Origin: Ostrinia nubilalis
Lineage: Eukaryota; Arthropoda; Insecta; Lepidoptera; Crambidae
Assembly: GCF_963855985.1 (NCBI RefSeq)
Contig: NC_087099.1
Coordinates: 1,208,001-1,272,000 of the forward strand
DNA: 64,000 nt
Direction: 5' to 3'
In this document: positions 30,764-41,353 of the stretch, in pieces
How the letters are laid out: each line of letters opens with the position of its first letter
Numbering within the stretch: position 1 is the stretch's first letter
Position numbers and translations under genes: made by a program
The notes under the pieces: generated by a model
Database searches by the model: none
What the model was told of the DNA's origin: nothing
What the model saw: only the letters and a program-made list of their open reading frames with translations

Positions 30764-31152
30764 ATACAGGTAATAGATATATGAACACAGAGAGCTTTTC
30801 GCCTCATAATTTAAGCCAAAAGCCTTAGGCTCGGTTTCTAACACCGGAAACCGGGCATTAGACAGTCTCCGAGAAGAACTGTACCCTCGGTTTATGTGCA
30901 TCGCTTAGAGAGGATCATAGGATTGGAAATAGTGCTGGCAACGAGAGACAGGAAAAGCGTAGTGCACGTTGATGACCAATGAATGAACTGGGTAGACATA
31001 ATGCAACGCAACGCCTACGCACCTGGTCGAATACTCTTTTGTTTTGTACCCAAATCTGCATAAATCTGTTTGACGTTTACACAGTCCACTTTATACATAT
31101 TTAAATAAAAAAATATCAGTGTTATGTTTTCGTGTTAATATTTTTACCCTAA
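30764..31152. other. Spacer, no gene recognised
   Basis: No feature recognised. Confidence 0.4.
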
Positions 31153-31345
31153 TATTAGCTTTCCGCGCGGCTTCGTCCGCGTGAAAAAAGGGCTGTTTTT
31201 AGGGTTTTCCCAGAAATTATTCGAATTTTTCTTGCCGTAAAAACCATCCTTGGACATTTAAAAAAAAGAATTGGTAAAATTGGTCGATGCGTTGTTGAGC
31301 TATGCACTTATCAACACATTTTGCGATTCATTTTTATTTTATAGA
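31153..31345 (+). repeat. Widespread arthropod-type repeat, copy 1 (diverged)
   Basis: ATTAGCTTTCCGCGCGGCTT CGTCCGCGTG matches the start of 38713-38937 (ACTAGCTTTCCGCCCGCGGC). The body is diverged. Such sequences are common in lepidopteran genomes; class not assigned. Confidence 0.55.
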
Positions 31346-32230
31346 ATAATGTCAAGTAAATACGAGTATCTTTGTTGTTGTGCGATGTCGGGTTAAGTAT
31401 AGGGGAGTCGGATGGCCTGCTGCTACAGAGATACCTAAAGAGCTTACTAGGGTGTCAGTTGTTGACTCCACGGGAAATAAGTACAACTCTTTAGTACTCA
31501 CCTAAATAATAGTACTCGTATTGCAATACATTTCTCGCAAAAACATGACGAAATATTCGTTTGTTTCTTATTATTTTATTTAATAGGACAACCAACAAGA
31601 CAAACAACATTTCCATGTATGCGCATGGAAATGAATTACTATGACTACAAGTGATTAGAACTAAGTTCAATGTCGTCTTAATTAAAGACTGCTAGGCTGG
31701 CATGCAATGTGGACAGTTGCAAATTTAAAAAGCTTAAAATGGAGTAGGTACTAAGATTTAGAAACATTTATAGTTGCTCTTTATAACAATAAAATCTCAG
31801 TTTCACATTTAATTTTACTTATAAACTTTTCCTTACCGCCCGAAATCGATTTTTGCCACCATCCACGAGCAAAAGCTAGTCGGAATTATAAATGAATTCA
31901 TCATGTGTACTCAGGTAAGTAGGTCTAGGTAATTTTCTAACAAATTCCAAAGTTTCTCAACGTTGTGAACAGAACTTGGAATTTGACGCCAAGTTACACA
32001 TCCACCTTATGCCTACCCAATTTCGTTAAAATAAACTTGCGAAGGTACGGATACTCCTGATTGACCTTATTCGAACTTGAGTAGATATTTTTTCTATAAA
32101 AATCTTTGGAATTCTTAATCGCTACGTCTGCTGAGGTATCATGTTGCTAGGCAATGTTTATCGGATAATTTTACGTGCTTTACTCTTCTAAGCCTCTAAA
32201 TCGCAGGCAACGGCTAGTACCTACTACTAC
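31346..32230. other. Spacer, no gene recognised
   Basis: AT-rich, no gene or matched repeat. Confidence 0.4.
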
Positions 32231-32322
32231 TATTATAACAATAACCGGTGTTTTTTGTATGGACTTTGTAAGATTTTTGACGTTTGTTAATGTTAAAGTA
32301 AGATGTTGCAACTCAGTCTTAG
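32231..32322. repeat. MITE family A, copy 4 (left half missing)
   Basis: ATAACAATAACCGGTGTTTT, TTTGTATGGACTTTGTAAG and AAAGTAAGATGTTGCAACTC: inverted orientation, one terminus lost. It directly abuts another MITE. Confidence 0.7.
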
Positions 32323-32323
32323 C

Positions 32324-32494
32324 CTAGGAGCAGACCACCGATTTTTAGTTGGTCGATAGTTGGGCCCGATTTTAATTTGTATGAAGAATCGGCCAAATTA
32401 AATCGGTGTAATATGCGCACTTCTATACATGCACATAATGATCAACTGCCCGACAAACTATCGGCCGACGAAAAATCGATGGTCTGCGCCTAAG
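32324..32494. mobile_element. MITE with CTTAGGCGCAGACC-type ends
   Basis: The left CTAGGAGCAGACCACCGATT + TTTAGTTGGTCGATAGTT and the reverse complement of the right CTTAGGCGCAGACCATCGAT + TTTTCGTCGGCCGATAGTTT agree over ~47 bp. The centre is non-coding. Confidence 0.7.
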
Positions 32495-32879
32495 CTAAGT
32501 GTGGTTAAAAGCTAATGGCAAAACACAAACATTACGATACTACTTCAGCGATAGCACTAGCGTCTTTATATTTAAAATTATTATCAAAAGCGGCAGCCTT
32601 ATCTTCAAGTTCTTTACTTATTTAAAATAGGCCCTTTTCACGGTACTTAAGTACGCTTCCTAAATATAGCTCCTCCGGCACTAAAACTCGCATCAGTCAC
32701 CTGTTCTGTCCCTTGTCTCAACAGTTTTTATGTGTTTAGTGTTACGCAGGTGTGACTGGGGTTGCTGTCAACCTCCAACTCACGCCTGAAGGAACTGCCT
32801 GAAACGGGTCCCAACAGCAGCGTATTTATGTTTAATCCTTCAAGGCCCGCGAATCTAGACACAATAGATAATCAATAGA
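32495..32879. other. Spacer, no gene recognised
   Basis: No gene; ordinary composition. Confidence 0.4.
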
Positions 32880-32997
32880 TAAAAAAAAAGTATATAAGTA
32901 GTATATCCGTTAGCTAGCACCCATAACACAAGCATTAAGTTGCTTACTTTGGGGCTAGCTGGCGCTGTGTGAAATTGTCCAAAGATTAAAAAAAAAA
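32880..32997 (+). repeat. SINE family S2 tail fragment
   Basis: TATCCGTTAGCTAGCACCCA, TACTTTGGGGCTAGCTGGCG and AAATTGTCCAAAGATTAAAA match the tail of 21918-22184. The tRNA-like head is missing, as in 5'-truncated retrocopies. Confidence 0.65.
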
Positions 32998-33038
32998 TGT
33001 TATGACATTAATTAATGCCGTCTGGGACTCAAGCGGTT

Positions 33039-33130
33039 AAGGCTGGGTTGCACCATCTTACTTTAACAAAAGTCAAAAATCTGTCAAACTCAAAGTTACA
33101 GTCAAAGTTAGGTGGTGCAACTCAGCCTAA
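33039..33130. mobile_element. Palindromic MITE, family A, copy 5 (short form)
   Basis: GGGTTGCACCATCTTACTTT ... GTCAAAGTTAGGTGGTGCAA CTCAGCC. The CATACAAAAAACACCG centre is deleted, leaving ~92 bp. Confidence 0.8.
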
Positions 33131-33210
33131 GTAACAAAGAACAACGGGTCTATGAAATAAAGGCTATGTCGCCATTTAGCTAACGAGCTATTTATGAGAG
33201 AGACTTATAA

Positions 33211-33340
33211 CTAAAAAGCCACGAGAGCCGAACGGTGAAGGGGTCAGACTGGTTGACTCGACATCCGAGTCGCGGGTTTGAATCCCGCCACGATTCGACT
33301 ATTGTGGTGAGCCCACTCGTAACACAAGTATAATTAGCAT
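33211..33340 (+). mobile_element. tRNA-headed SINE, family S1, copy 2
   Basis: GAGCCGAACGGTGAAGGGGT (A-box side), GCGGGTTTGAATCCCGCCAC (B box GGTTTGAATCC), then CGACTATTGTGGTGAGCCCA CTCGTAACACAAGTATAATT. One of the best kept copies. A tRNA gene is rejected because the same 3' body follows the head in all copies. Confidence 0.8.
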
Positions 33341-33451
33341 ACCATCCAATATAACGATAACCGATAATAACGATAATCGATGCTTTTTGTATGGAGTTTG
33401 ACAGATTTTTGACATTATTAAAGTTAAAGTATGATGGTGCAACTCAGCCAT
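33341..33451. repeat. MITE family A, copy 6 (one end missing)
   Basis: ATAACGATAATCGATGCTTT TTGTATGGAGTTTGACAGAT and AAAGTATGATGGTGCAACTC. ATAACGATAACCGATA precedes, suggesting a small internal duplication. Confidence 0.7.
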
Positions 33452-33954
33452 AGATTTTTATCATTGCAAACTGATGCTCGTATGAACACGCTGTTACTAC
33501 ATAGTATGTGTTAGTAACTGTGATTTGACTGTAACACAATAGGTGCCGTGATACGCCGAGTCAGCCTCATTATGCAAACCAAATAGTGCTGACTAAACTA
33601 AGTTAATTACAAAGTTGCCGCAAATTAACGCCGCCGCCGCCTGCATTGAATGTCACGGATTGTTAGCAAGTTTAAAGCGTTAAAAGTTTGTGTAGTAGCC
33701 TTGTAACACAACTTACGTTGATTCAAAAGGTGAACATGTGAGATCAGAAAAAATACTCAAGTGTCAGTTGGACCCGACTGAAAACCGCAATTACTTTTTA
33801 TTTCAACCGCCTATGAACCTTAGTGTTGTTGTTGTTTGTAACGGGATAAATTAACAGACTTATTCAGCCACCGCATACCGCAGTTTCACAAGGACAGTTT
33901 TTCGTAGTCTTTTCACAAAAATGCACTGTGGACTAGTACGAGATATTACTCGTT
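33452..33954. other. Spacer, no gene recognised
   Basis: No feature recognised. Confidence 0.4.
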
Positions 33955-33992
33955 AACCGCAACTGTTGAGAAATATCTCAACAGTTGCGGTT
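33955..33992. repeat. Hairpin: perfect 17-bp stem, 4-nt loop
   Basis: AACCGCAACTGTTGAGA, loop AATA, then TCTCAACAGTTGCGGTT. The very tight loop could be a terminator-like or miRNA-like fold, but no supporting context is seen. Confidence 0.85.
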
Positions 33993-34734
33993 GCTACCCC
34001 TGCGTTCGCGAACTGCGGTCAGGTTGCGATATGAACCGTGTCTGACGGAACTACGGAATATTCTGAGTAAAAGATGTACCTACCTATTCTGAGGTAAAAG
34101 TGCGATTAAGCACTACTATTTTTAGCACAAACTATTAAAGCATATCGCTAAATATTAGCTAATTTACAAAGGACTCAATAATATTATCGAGAATGAGATG
34201 CCTAACGTATGTGTATCAATATTTGACGATGTTTACTAACTAATAAGCTTTACTTAGTAACATCGATTGATGGTAAACGTCGTTATACATCAGTAACTGT
34301 CTAAGTAAACTTCCAAGGAAAACAGGACTAGTTTACACAAGCCAGGTAAACATGGCCGTAAATAACCTCACAGATATGTTAATAAGTTTGCCTTAATTTA
34401 ACTCTGATCCACTCACAAACGTAAAATCACAGTTTATTAAACTATATTGTTGCAAAATCAACCCTGTTACCAGTACTTAAGACGCCACAGCGCGTAGCTT
34501 GATGTGATGGCGTCTATGCAAAATGCCACCTGTTCCATTAAGCAGACTGTGGCAGGTGATAATGACATTCATGTTCAATTGTCGCTGGCATTTCAATTAA
34601 GTGGTGTCGATCCTCGAATTCACTGCGGGCGCCGAATATGCACATAATCACGCCATAAGCAAAGGAAAAGCAGTAGGTTTATTCATCAAACTGAAGATGC
34701 GAAAGTAAATATAAAAACTGAGTTTGTTGCGGCG
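33993..34734. other. Spacer, no gene recognised
   Basis: Nothing recognised. Confidence 0.4.
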
Positions 34735-34888
34735 CTTCATCTCAGCACTTGCCAAATGTACGGTAAAAAGATTATGAGACATATAAAGGCTCCTAATGCG
34801 CAAAATATTTGACGTTTTTTAAGTACCTACTATTTATTAGTCTATACAAATAAAGAAATTTTGACTTTGACTTTTGACTTTGACTTTT
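34735..34888 (+). repeat. Non-LTR retroelement 3' end with TTTGACTT tail
   Basis: CTTCATCTCAGCACTTGCCA ... GAGACATATAAAGGCTCCTA ... ACAAATAAAGAAATTTTGAC and repeated CTTTGACTTTTGACTTTG. A second copy lies at 58590-58741. AATAAA followed by a short tandem tail is the usual 3' end of lepidopteran non-LTR elements. No ORF remains. Confidence 0.65.
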
Positions 34889-35057
34889 AATTGCTACTGT
34901 ATCCACCTCCATTACAATGCTATCCCGCGGCCGAATTTCCATAATCGAAATGACTTCACGCGCGCGACCACAGCGGGACGAGTGCCCTTGACACCCGAGG
35001 TGCGTCCTGAGCATAATCTAGTCGACGTTAAGGTGTATGTAGATGATGACGTCATGA
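34889..35057. other. Short spacer
   Basis: GGACGAGTGCCCTTGACACC is GC-richer but unrecognised. TCA at 35058-35060 flanks the next element. Confidence 0.35.
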
Positions 35058-35060
35058 TCA

Positions 35061-36008
35061 TAGTCCAGTCATTTAAGCTTAAATTAGGTAAGAATCTCGG
35101 AATTCGAGATACCCAGCTGTAAGTCTGTAAATACTTGTATATTGACACCCTAAAAGTTGTCTCAAAACCTACATATGGTAGGGTGTAAGCAACTATTAAA
35201 TTTTAAGATCAAAGGTTACAAAAATCGGTTTTTTGCGCTTTTTTTGGAAATATCTCATTTCCTATGGGTTTTTTGCTATTTGTATTTATTATTAATATTG
35301 TAGAATACTAAATTCTCTACAAATTTTGTTTAAAAAATTTTTTTATACGGTAAACCGTTTTCGAGATAGAGGGCGGAGAGCGCGCGGTCACTGCATCACT
35401 TCAGGTCAACTTAAGCGGTTTAGGTTTTTCATACAAAAGGATTTTCCCGCTAATTCCCGTGGGAATTTCGGTAATTACTTGTTGTAAATAAGCTTTAAGT
35501 TTACTAAGGTACCTACATGCCAAATTTCAAGCGTCTAACTTCCGTTAAGCGTTTAGATTTTTCATACAAAAGGATTTTCCCGCTAATTCCTGTTTCCGTG
35601 GGAATTCCTAAGTAAACTATAACCTGCCCAGGTGTATGAAGAATAATTGTACCAAGTTTCGTTAAAATCCGTCGAGTAGTTTTTGTTTCTATAAGGAACA
35701 TACAGACGGACAGACAGACAGACAAAAATTTTACTGATTGCATTTTTGGCATCAGTATCGATCACTAATCACCCCCTGATAGTTATTTTGAAAATATATT
35801 TCATGTATAGAATAGGAAATGAGATATTTCTAAAAAAAGCGCAAAAAACCGATTTTTGTGACCGTTGACCTTGAAATTTAATAGTTGCTTACACTCTACC
35901 ATATGTAGGTTTTGAGACAACTTTTAGGGTGTCCAATATACACGTATTTACAGACTTACAGCTGGGTATCTCGAATTCCGAGGTGAACTTACTATAATGA
36001 CTGGACTA
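35061..36008. mobile_element. TIR element, ~950 bp with ~200-bp TIRs
   Basis: The left arm (35061-35265) and right arm (35810-36008) are inverted copies: TAGTCCAGTCATT, CTCGGAATTCGAGATACCCA, GCTGTAAGTCTGTAAATAC, ACCCTAAAAGTTGTCTCAAA and ATCGGTTTTTTGCGCTTTTT all recur. TCA on both sides may be a 3-bp target duplication. The interior contains two direct copies of TTTTTCATACAAAAGGATTT TCCCGCTAATTCC (about 35426 and 35550) and a repeat with ACAGACGGACAGACAGACAG. No transposase; short minus-strand frames are not meaningful. Confidence 0.75.
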
Positions 36009-36115
36009 TCAAGGATTTATAGACTTAGCAACCCTTTAAAACTTCCTTCTATCTATTGTTGAAAACTGCATCCAAGCGCACGCACACAGTTTTAAACTCA
36101 CTATGTAAAGATGTA

Positions 36116-36222
36116 AGGTTCGGTCAAACCAACGCGATCACACGCGATCAGCCGGCATGCAGCGATGGCGATCAATGCATTTAAGTCTGATCGCCATCGC
36201 TGCACGCCGGTTGATGGCATAG
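36116..36222. mobile_element. Hairpin MITE family D, copy 1 (right end lost)
   Basis: AGGTTCGGTCAAACCAACGC GATCACACGCGATCAGCCGG ... GATCGCCATCGCTGCACGCC GGTTGATGG. The last ~20 bp that pair with the start are missing. Confidence 0.75.
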
Positions 36223-36255
36223 AGAGAAGACCGCCTGTATGAAGGTATTTCTTTT

Positions 36256-36376
36256 AGGGTGCGGCCAAACCAACGCGATCACACGCGATCAGCCGGCGTG
36301 CAGCGATGGCGATCAATGCATTAAGTCTGGTCGCCATCGCTGCACGCCGGCTGATCGCGTTGGTTTGGCCGAACCT
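36256..36376. mobile_element. Hairpin MITE family D, copy 2 (complete)
   Basis: CGGCCAAACCAACGCGATCA then CAGCCGGCGTGCAGCGATGG CGA pairs with TCGCCATCGCTGCACGCCGG + CTGATCGCGTTGGTTTGGCC. Loop ~18 bp. It lies 34 bp after copy 1, in direct orientation. Confidence 0.8.
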
Positions 36377-37350
36377 TTATGCGTCTCTTTTTTGTGGTTT
36401 TTCATAACCTATTTTATTTATCCATGTAGGTTTTTGCCTGCCTGAAGGTTTTATTGGAATTAATGAATTATTCTTCGAACTTGTGACTTTCCCAATAGCG
36501 TGTATTTTTAACTTCGTTGGAAATATGCATAATGCAAAACATACCCGCCTGAATTCCCAGAACGCCGCCAACTGCCTTATGTTACGCATAATTTATTTTT
36601 TTCTTTATTAATTAAACATCAAAAGACCTATTTCTCAGACGTCGAGAATGTTGCAAAACATTTAAATTCTCCTCAGCCTCTTGCAAAGAAATGTTTTTCA
36701 AAGGCAAAGTATGTTTTACTTCAAAACAAAATCCTTATTCAGTATCAATTTTTAACACGCCTGTGAAACTCTGTAAAGTAGGGTAAACGTGTTTATTTTG
36801 TAACCCAAAATGCTAAGCAGTAAAGTAATTTCAGCCGACCAACCTTCATACGATATTTTTTACAAGAGAAAAACGTCTACCTTCTGATAAAAGAACGTAA
36901 CCTTTGATTTGAAAAATCCTAGTCATCATTATCTACCACTGAAAAATTTGTTAAATGAACCTGAACTCAGCAACCCGTCAGGCCAAACCCTCCATTTACC
37001 GTTGTTATATTAGAGAGGGTCGTTACTCCTGCATTGGAGACCAATGATTGAACTGAATGCAAGCACTTAAACCACGAAATTCGTAATACCTACTTGTGAA
37101 TATTAGGCATTTTGCAGTTATTCTTAAGTGCTCATTCAAGTAAGAATAAAAAAAACGTAACAATGAAACGAAACGCCAACAAATAAACCTTCTTGCCCTT
37201 AATTTTATCCGACCTTCGCTTTACAACCTGCTTCTATTTCTTATCAAATATTTCGCATCGCATAAAATAGCGAAGGCTTTCTAAAGTACACAACTTGATC
37301 ACCATTACTGGAAACAAGCCCGAATCCTTAGCACGTGTGCCACTGTTAAA
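36377..37350. other. Spacer, no gene recognised
   Basis: AT-rich, no gene or repeat copy identified. Confidence 0.4.
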
Positions 37351-37940
37351 AAAACCGGCCAAGTGCGTGTCAGACTCACGCACAAAGGGTTCCGTACCAT
37401 TGATTTATGATTTTTTTTTAATTTAAGTTATTTGTATGAAAGATTACGCGGTAATAAGCGGTTTACGATTTACGAGGTATTAAAAAAAACTACTTACTAG
37501 ATCTCGTTCAAAACAATTTTCGTTGGTAGTTTTTATAATAATGTAGGTACATCATATGTTTCTTCTTAGATTTTTCATTTTCTTATTTTAGAAGTTAGAG
37601 GGGGGGGGGACCAACTTTTTTCAAACCAAAAATATTTTAGAAACCTCGATATCATTTTTGAAGACCTATCCATAGATACCCCACACGTATGTGATTGATG
37701 AAAAAAAAATTTTTGAGTTTCAGTTCTAAGTATGGGGAGCCCCCAATATTTATTTTTATTTTTTTATTTTTGCATCAAAATCTTAATGCGGTTCACAGAA
37801 TACATCTACCTACCAAGTTTCAATAGTATAGCTCTTATAGTTTCGGAAAAAAATGGCTGTAACATACGGACGGACAGACGGACAGACATGACGAATCTAT
37901 AAGGGTTCCGTTTTTGCCATTTGGCTACGGAACCCTAAAA
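37351..37940 (+). repeat. Dispersed repeat with GGTTCCGTA ends, ~590 bp
   Basis: It starts AAAACCGGCCAAGTGCGTGT CAGACTCACGCACAAAGGGT TCCGTACC and ends GACGAATCTATAAGGGTTCC GTTTTTGCCATTTGGCTACG GAACCC. GGGTTCCGTA and TACGGAACCC are inverted. GACGGACAGACGGACAGACA lies near the end. This family is familiar from lepidopteran sequence, but its class is unsettled here. A fragment is at 59076-59115. Confidence 0.65.
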
Positions 37941-38243
37941 AGGTCAGACAAGGTGAGCTGCGCCCCCGGAGGGAACCTTTAGCATTGAAATAAAAAGGTA
38001 ACGTTGCGCGAAATCGGACCGAGTGGGCATCCCTGCGGTACCCTTTCTAATTTACTTGCAAATGTATGGTAACTATGATTGAATGGTAAAAGTTATACTC
38101 GGTGCCTGGCTATTTCAATTTTTTTTTTAAGGATAGATATTTTTAATAGTAGCTTTAATTTAAACTTACATGCATTGGCCACATCTCTAATTGTATCCTA
38201 GATATTATTATGTGTTATAATAAATTATGTACCTAATTTTCTT
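37941..38243. other. Spacer, no gene recognised
   Basis: No feature recognised. Confidence 0.4.
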
Positions 38244-38347
38244 ATGCATAACAAGGCAGGTATTTGACCACAATAGCACCTGACGTTAAGTGGGATGCAG
38301 TCTAGGATGGTACATATCTGCCCTGCAAGTGCCTATTCACTCTCGCC
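38244..38347 (-). repeat. Dispersed repeat, inverted copy of 23145-23262
   Basis: Minus strand GACTGCATCCCACTTAACGT CAGGTGCTATTGTGGTCAAA, ending near TTATGCATAAG. Same family as 5686-5755/7867-7925. Confidence 0.65.
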
Positions 38348-38712
38348 TATTAACTATACGCGAAGTGATAAAAGATATCTGCTTCCTTTTCAATATAAGT
38401 TTTGTAACAAATATTGAAATAAAAAAAAAACGATTTCCTTTAGTCTAAAAATCATTTTCACTTCACCTACGCTATTAACCCTTCATAAAGTTGACTGCTC
38501 ATTTTATATTCAAACCTACGAGCTCTTTGAAGTCCCCTTCGTTCCTACTGTGACGTGTATCAACTGACGTCTGACATGTGCCATGAAAATTAACCTAGTC
38601 ATTGTTTTTAAACGTTATTGTATTATTTCCCTTCAACCGTGGGGGCTATTATTTTATATTTTCCGATTAAATAACTTTTTATTTCGATTTAATAAGGTCT
38701 GCCATTATTAGT
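38348..38712. other. Spacer, no gene recognised
   Basis: Nothing recognised. Confidence 0.4.
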
Positions 38713-38937
38713 AACTAGCTTTCCGCCCGCGGCTTCGCCCGAGTGGAATTTTGTCTGTCACAGAAAAACTTTATCGCACGTCCCTGTTTCAAAAACCGGG
38801 ATAAAAACTATCCTATGTCCTTTCTCGGGACTCAAACTATCTCTATGCCAAATTTCATCAAAATCGCTTCAGTGGTTTAGGCGTGAAAGCAAGACAGACA
38901 GACAGAGTTACTTTCGCATTTATAATTATTAGTATGG
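38713..38937 (+). repeat. Widespread arthropod-type repeat, copy 2 (full)
   Basis: ACTAGCTTTCCGCCCGCGGC ... CTATCCTATGTCCTTTCTCG ... ATGCCAAATTTCATCAAAAT CGCTTCAGTGGTTTAGGCGT ... GACAGACAGACAGAGTTACT TTCGCATTTATAATTATTAG. The best copy of the family here; others at 31153-31345 and 54595-54705 (minus). The class is not assigned with confidence. Confidence 0.7.
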
Positions 38938-39519
38938 ATTTGAATGAAAAAAATATTCTAGAGTCGATGAGGTCACGTACTCTGACTCTCCAAAAACTTC
39001 CACTTTTATTAAGAATTAAAATTTCCAACCACTTTATTATGGAGGTGCAAAAACTTGCTGTATAAAGAATGACTAATTAGAATAAGCACTTCATAATAAA
39101 TTGTGCACTTGAGGAAATCGTGTCGCCTTCATTTAATTAATTTTTCTGCGTCCATTTTAATTTCCTCGTAAAACAAAAGGACATCACACAAAAGGGCCGA
39201 TTTATGTTCTTCAGTTGTTGACTTCACAAATACTTTATTTAATTTCTATTGTGCTCGTGTGCTTGATAACAATGAAATGGTGTTTGCTTTGAACAGTTCT
39301 ATAAACACTCTTTGTTATCGTTAAGAAACTCCTGTAGTTCATCAGTTTTGCAATTTATTTTTGAGAACTCTCTGAATAGACGAACGTTCACACAATATGT
39401 ACATATAATATAAAAACAATATAATACAGTCACGTAAAGAGCTAAATAACTACGACCAAATAAGGTCCAGAAGTCCATACCATAGTTGAAGTACATAATA
39501 TGTTCCCGTCTTAAAAGAC
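38938..39519. other. Spacer, no gene recognised
   Basis: Open frames at 38883-39065 (plus) and 39299-39532 (minus) are unrecognised. Confidence 0.4.
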
Positions 39520-39658
39520 CTGCAAGCGACATAGCCGAACGGGGAAGGTATCGGACTGGCCGACTCGAAATCTGAGGAACGCTGGTTCGTACCCCGCCGA
39601 AGCTGTACTATTGTGATGAATCCACTCGTTAAGCTAACGCTAAGCATATTTAGCTAAG
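39520..39658 (+). mobile_element. tRNA-headed SINE, family S1, copy 3
   Basis: CATAGCCGAACGGGGAAGGT ATCGGACTGGCCGACTCG, then CTGGTTCGTACCCCGCCGAA (B box GGTTCGTACCC), and CTGTACTATTGTGATGAATC CACTCGTTAAG. The body has a small insertion before AGCATATTTAGCTAAG. Confidence 0.8.
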
Positions 39659-39706
39659 TTTGAGTTAACCCCTCAGGCAATTACTATATTCCTTAAAAAA
39701 ACTAAC

Positions 39707-39822
39707 GCCCGTATTCACACACATTACTATGAGGTAATACACGAACCAATCACAGAGCTCTATTCAACGCTGTGCGTTCGATTTGCTGCTTCACTTAAGC
39801 AGGCATCGTTTGTGAATACGGT
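39707..39822 (-). mobile_element. MITE family B, copy 2
   Basis: CCCGTATTCACACACATTAC and TCGTTTGTGAATACGG are inverted ends. The body CCAATCACAGAGCTCTATTC AACGCTGTGCGTTCGATTTG matches 15552-15694 in reverse. Confidence 0.75.
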
Positions 39823-40388
39823 AAAAGTGTGACCCTTAACAGAATGTTGAACCTCGTCAATACGCTTTGACGTTAAGACTGCATGGTGTACAAAAACACC
39901 GCTCGTTAGCTTAGCCGCATTACCATTACCATTCCCGCCTGCATTACCAGCCGACGTGTAATCAAAGAATACCGCATTCATTACTGCAACGCGAACCCGT
40001 TTTTATTTTGCAAAAATGGGCTGAAATATGACCTCAAGGGAATTAATGAGCGTACGAACATTTCATTTTGAGGGAAATACGGTAAATGAACTCCGGCTAA
40101 AGAAAATAACCGCGCTTTTGTGGCAGCAGGAAAAACAGCGGTTAAATTCAGTACAAAAATCTTGTTACTTGCGCTGCTTTTTTATTATTGAAAAGAATTT
40201 GTGGCAATGAACTTCGTAACAATAAAAAAGGGTTGAATGTATTAATAATACAGGTTAAAGTTTCTACGAAACGAATTCTATCAATATAATTGATTAACAA
40301 AGTTGGGCATGTTGAATTTAGAACATTTAAAACTAAAATTATAAACTGAAAGGACAACTTTTGTTAATCGAAAGACCAACTTATTCAT
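39823..40388. other. Spacer, no gene recognised
   Basis: Short open frames only (for example 40028-40210, 60 codons), none recognisable. Confidence 0.4.
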
Positions 40389-40436
40389 TTACTACTTTTA
40401 ATTAAATGTAAGTATACATTTAATTAAAAGTAGTAA
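40389..40436. repeat. Hairpin: perfect 22-bp stem, 4-nt loop
   Basis: TTACTACTTTTAATTAAATG TA, loop AGTA, then the exact complement TACATTTAATTAAAAGTAGT AA. AT-rich cruciform-type structure. Confidence 0.85.
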
Positions 40437-41353
40437 CTATTAAATCGTTTAAATAGATTTATAGGTGCACAAAATACTGAAAGTAAAAACACCTTGGTTA
40501 AATCAAGTACGTATCCATAATTCCATAAACCAAATAAAAAAGCACTTTCAACCAAAAAGGAAAAAAAAGGCAACACTGAACAGTCGCCACATCGAATTGA
40601 CGACACCTGCAAATTCAAATTGGAAAAGAATTGCGCCAACAAAAGAGATTAGAGAAAATTAAACTGCGTTGTGTTGGCAGCACTGTTCTAATCTACCGAA
40701 CTTTTTATGGCCAAAACAATGAGCCCCGTAATTGATACAATCTCCTTGGGTACGGTTTATGAGATAACTAAGTGTAACAATATACGAAATAAAAAGGGAG
40801 ACTTGTGGATACAGTGAGATTATTTTTGGCGAAGGGCCTTGTTAGGGGGTAAAATTTGATGCTTGTTTTATAAATAAGACATATTGTGACCTCATTAGGA
40901 ACCCAATATGTTTCAAGCATTCTCAAAATTTTGTACCTATGTTTTCTCATTTTCGTACTTTTTTATGACAGGAAAAAGTTGTTAATTTTAACACCGTAAA
41001 ATCTTAATAATTATTTTCGATGTTATGCTTGTACAACATTATGGATTTTACAAAATGAATGAGTTTACTGTGTTTGTAAAATTGATTTAATTCCACCCAG
41101 AATCATCCTCTAAAATGACCAGCCTCGCTCAGAAATAATTTTGGTGTTTGTCCTAATTTCTTGGAAATAAATATTGTTTAATGTGCCCTAAACATTTAGT
41201 ATACACAAAATGAACATTAAGCCCACTCGCGTAAATGTCTCCTGACCAGTATGGGCCATAACATTCTGAATCCACGTAATGTCGACTCGCATCAACGCGC
41301 CCCGCCACAGCGCTGTCATGTAAGCCAGATAATAAATGTTAAGTACCGAAAAT
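40437..41353. other. Spacer, no gene recognised
   Basis: Overlapping small frames on both strands near 40424-40662, none recognisable. Confidence 0.4.

Noticed and set aside
33211..33290. True tRNA gene
   Set aside because: The same head and 3' body occur in five copies; a SINE explains it.
37351..37940. Named transposon superfamily for the GGTTCCGTA repeat
   Set aside because: The 10-bp inverted ends lack a visible target duplication; I could not assign a class.
31153..38937. Helitron assignment for the ACTAGCTTTCCGCCC-type repeats
   Set aside because: No clear 5' TC / 3' hairpin-CTRR ends could be confirmed by eye.
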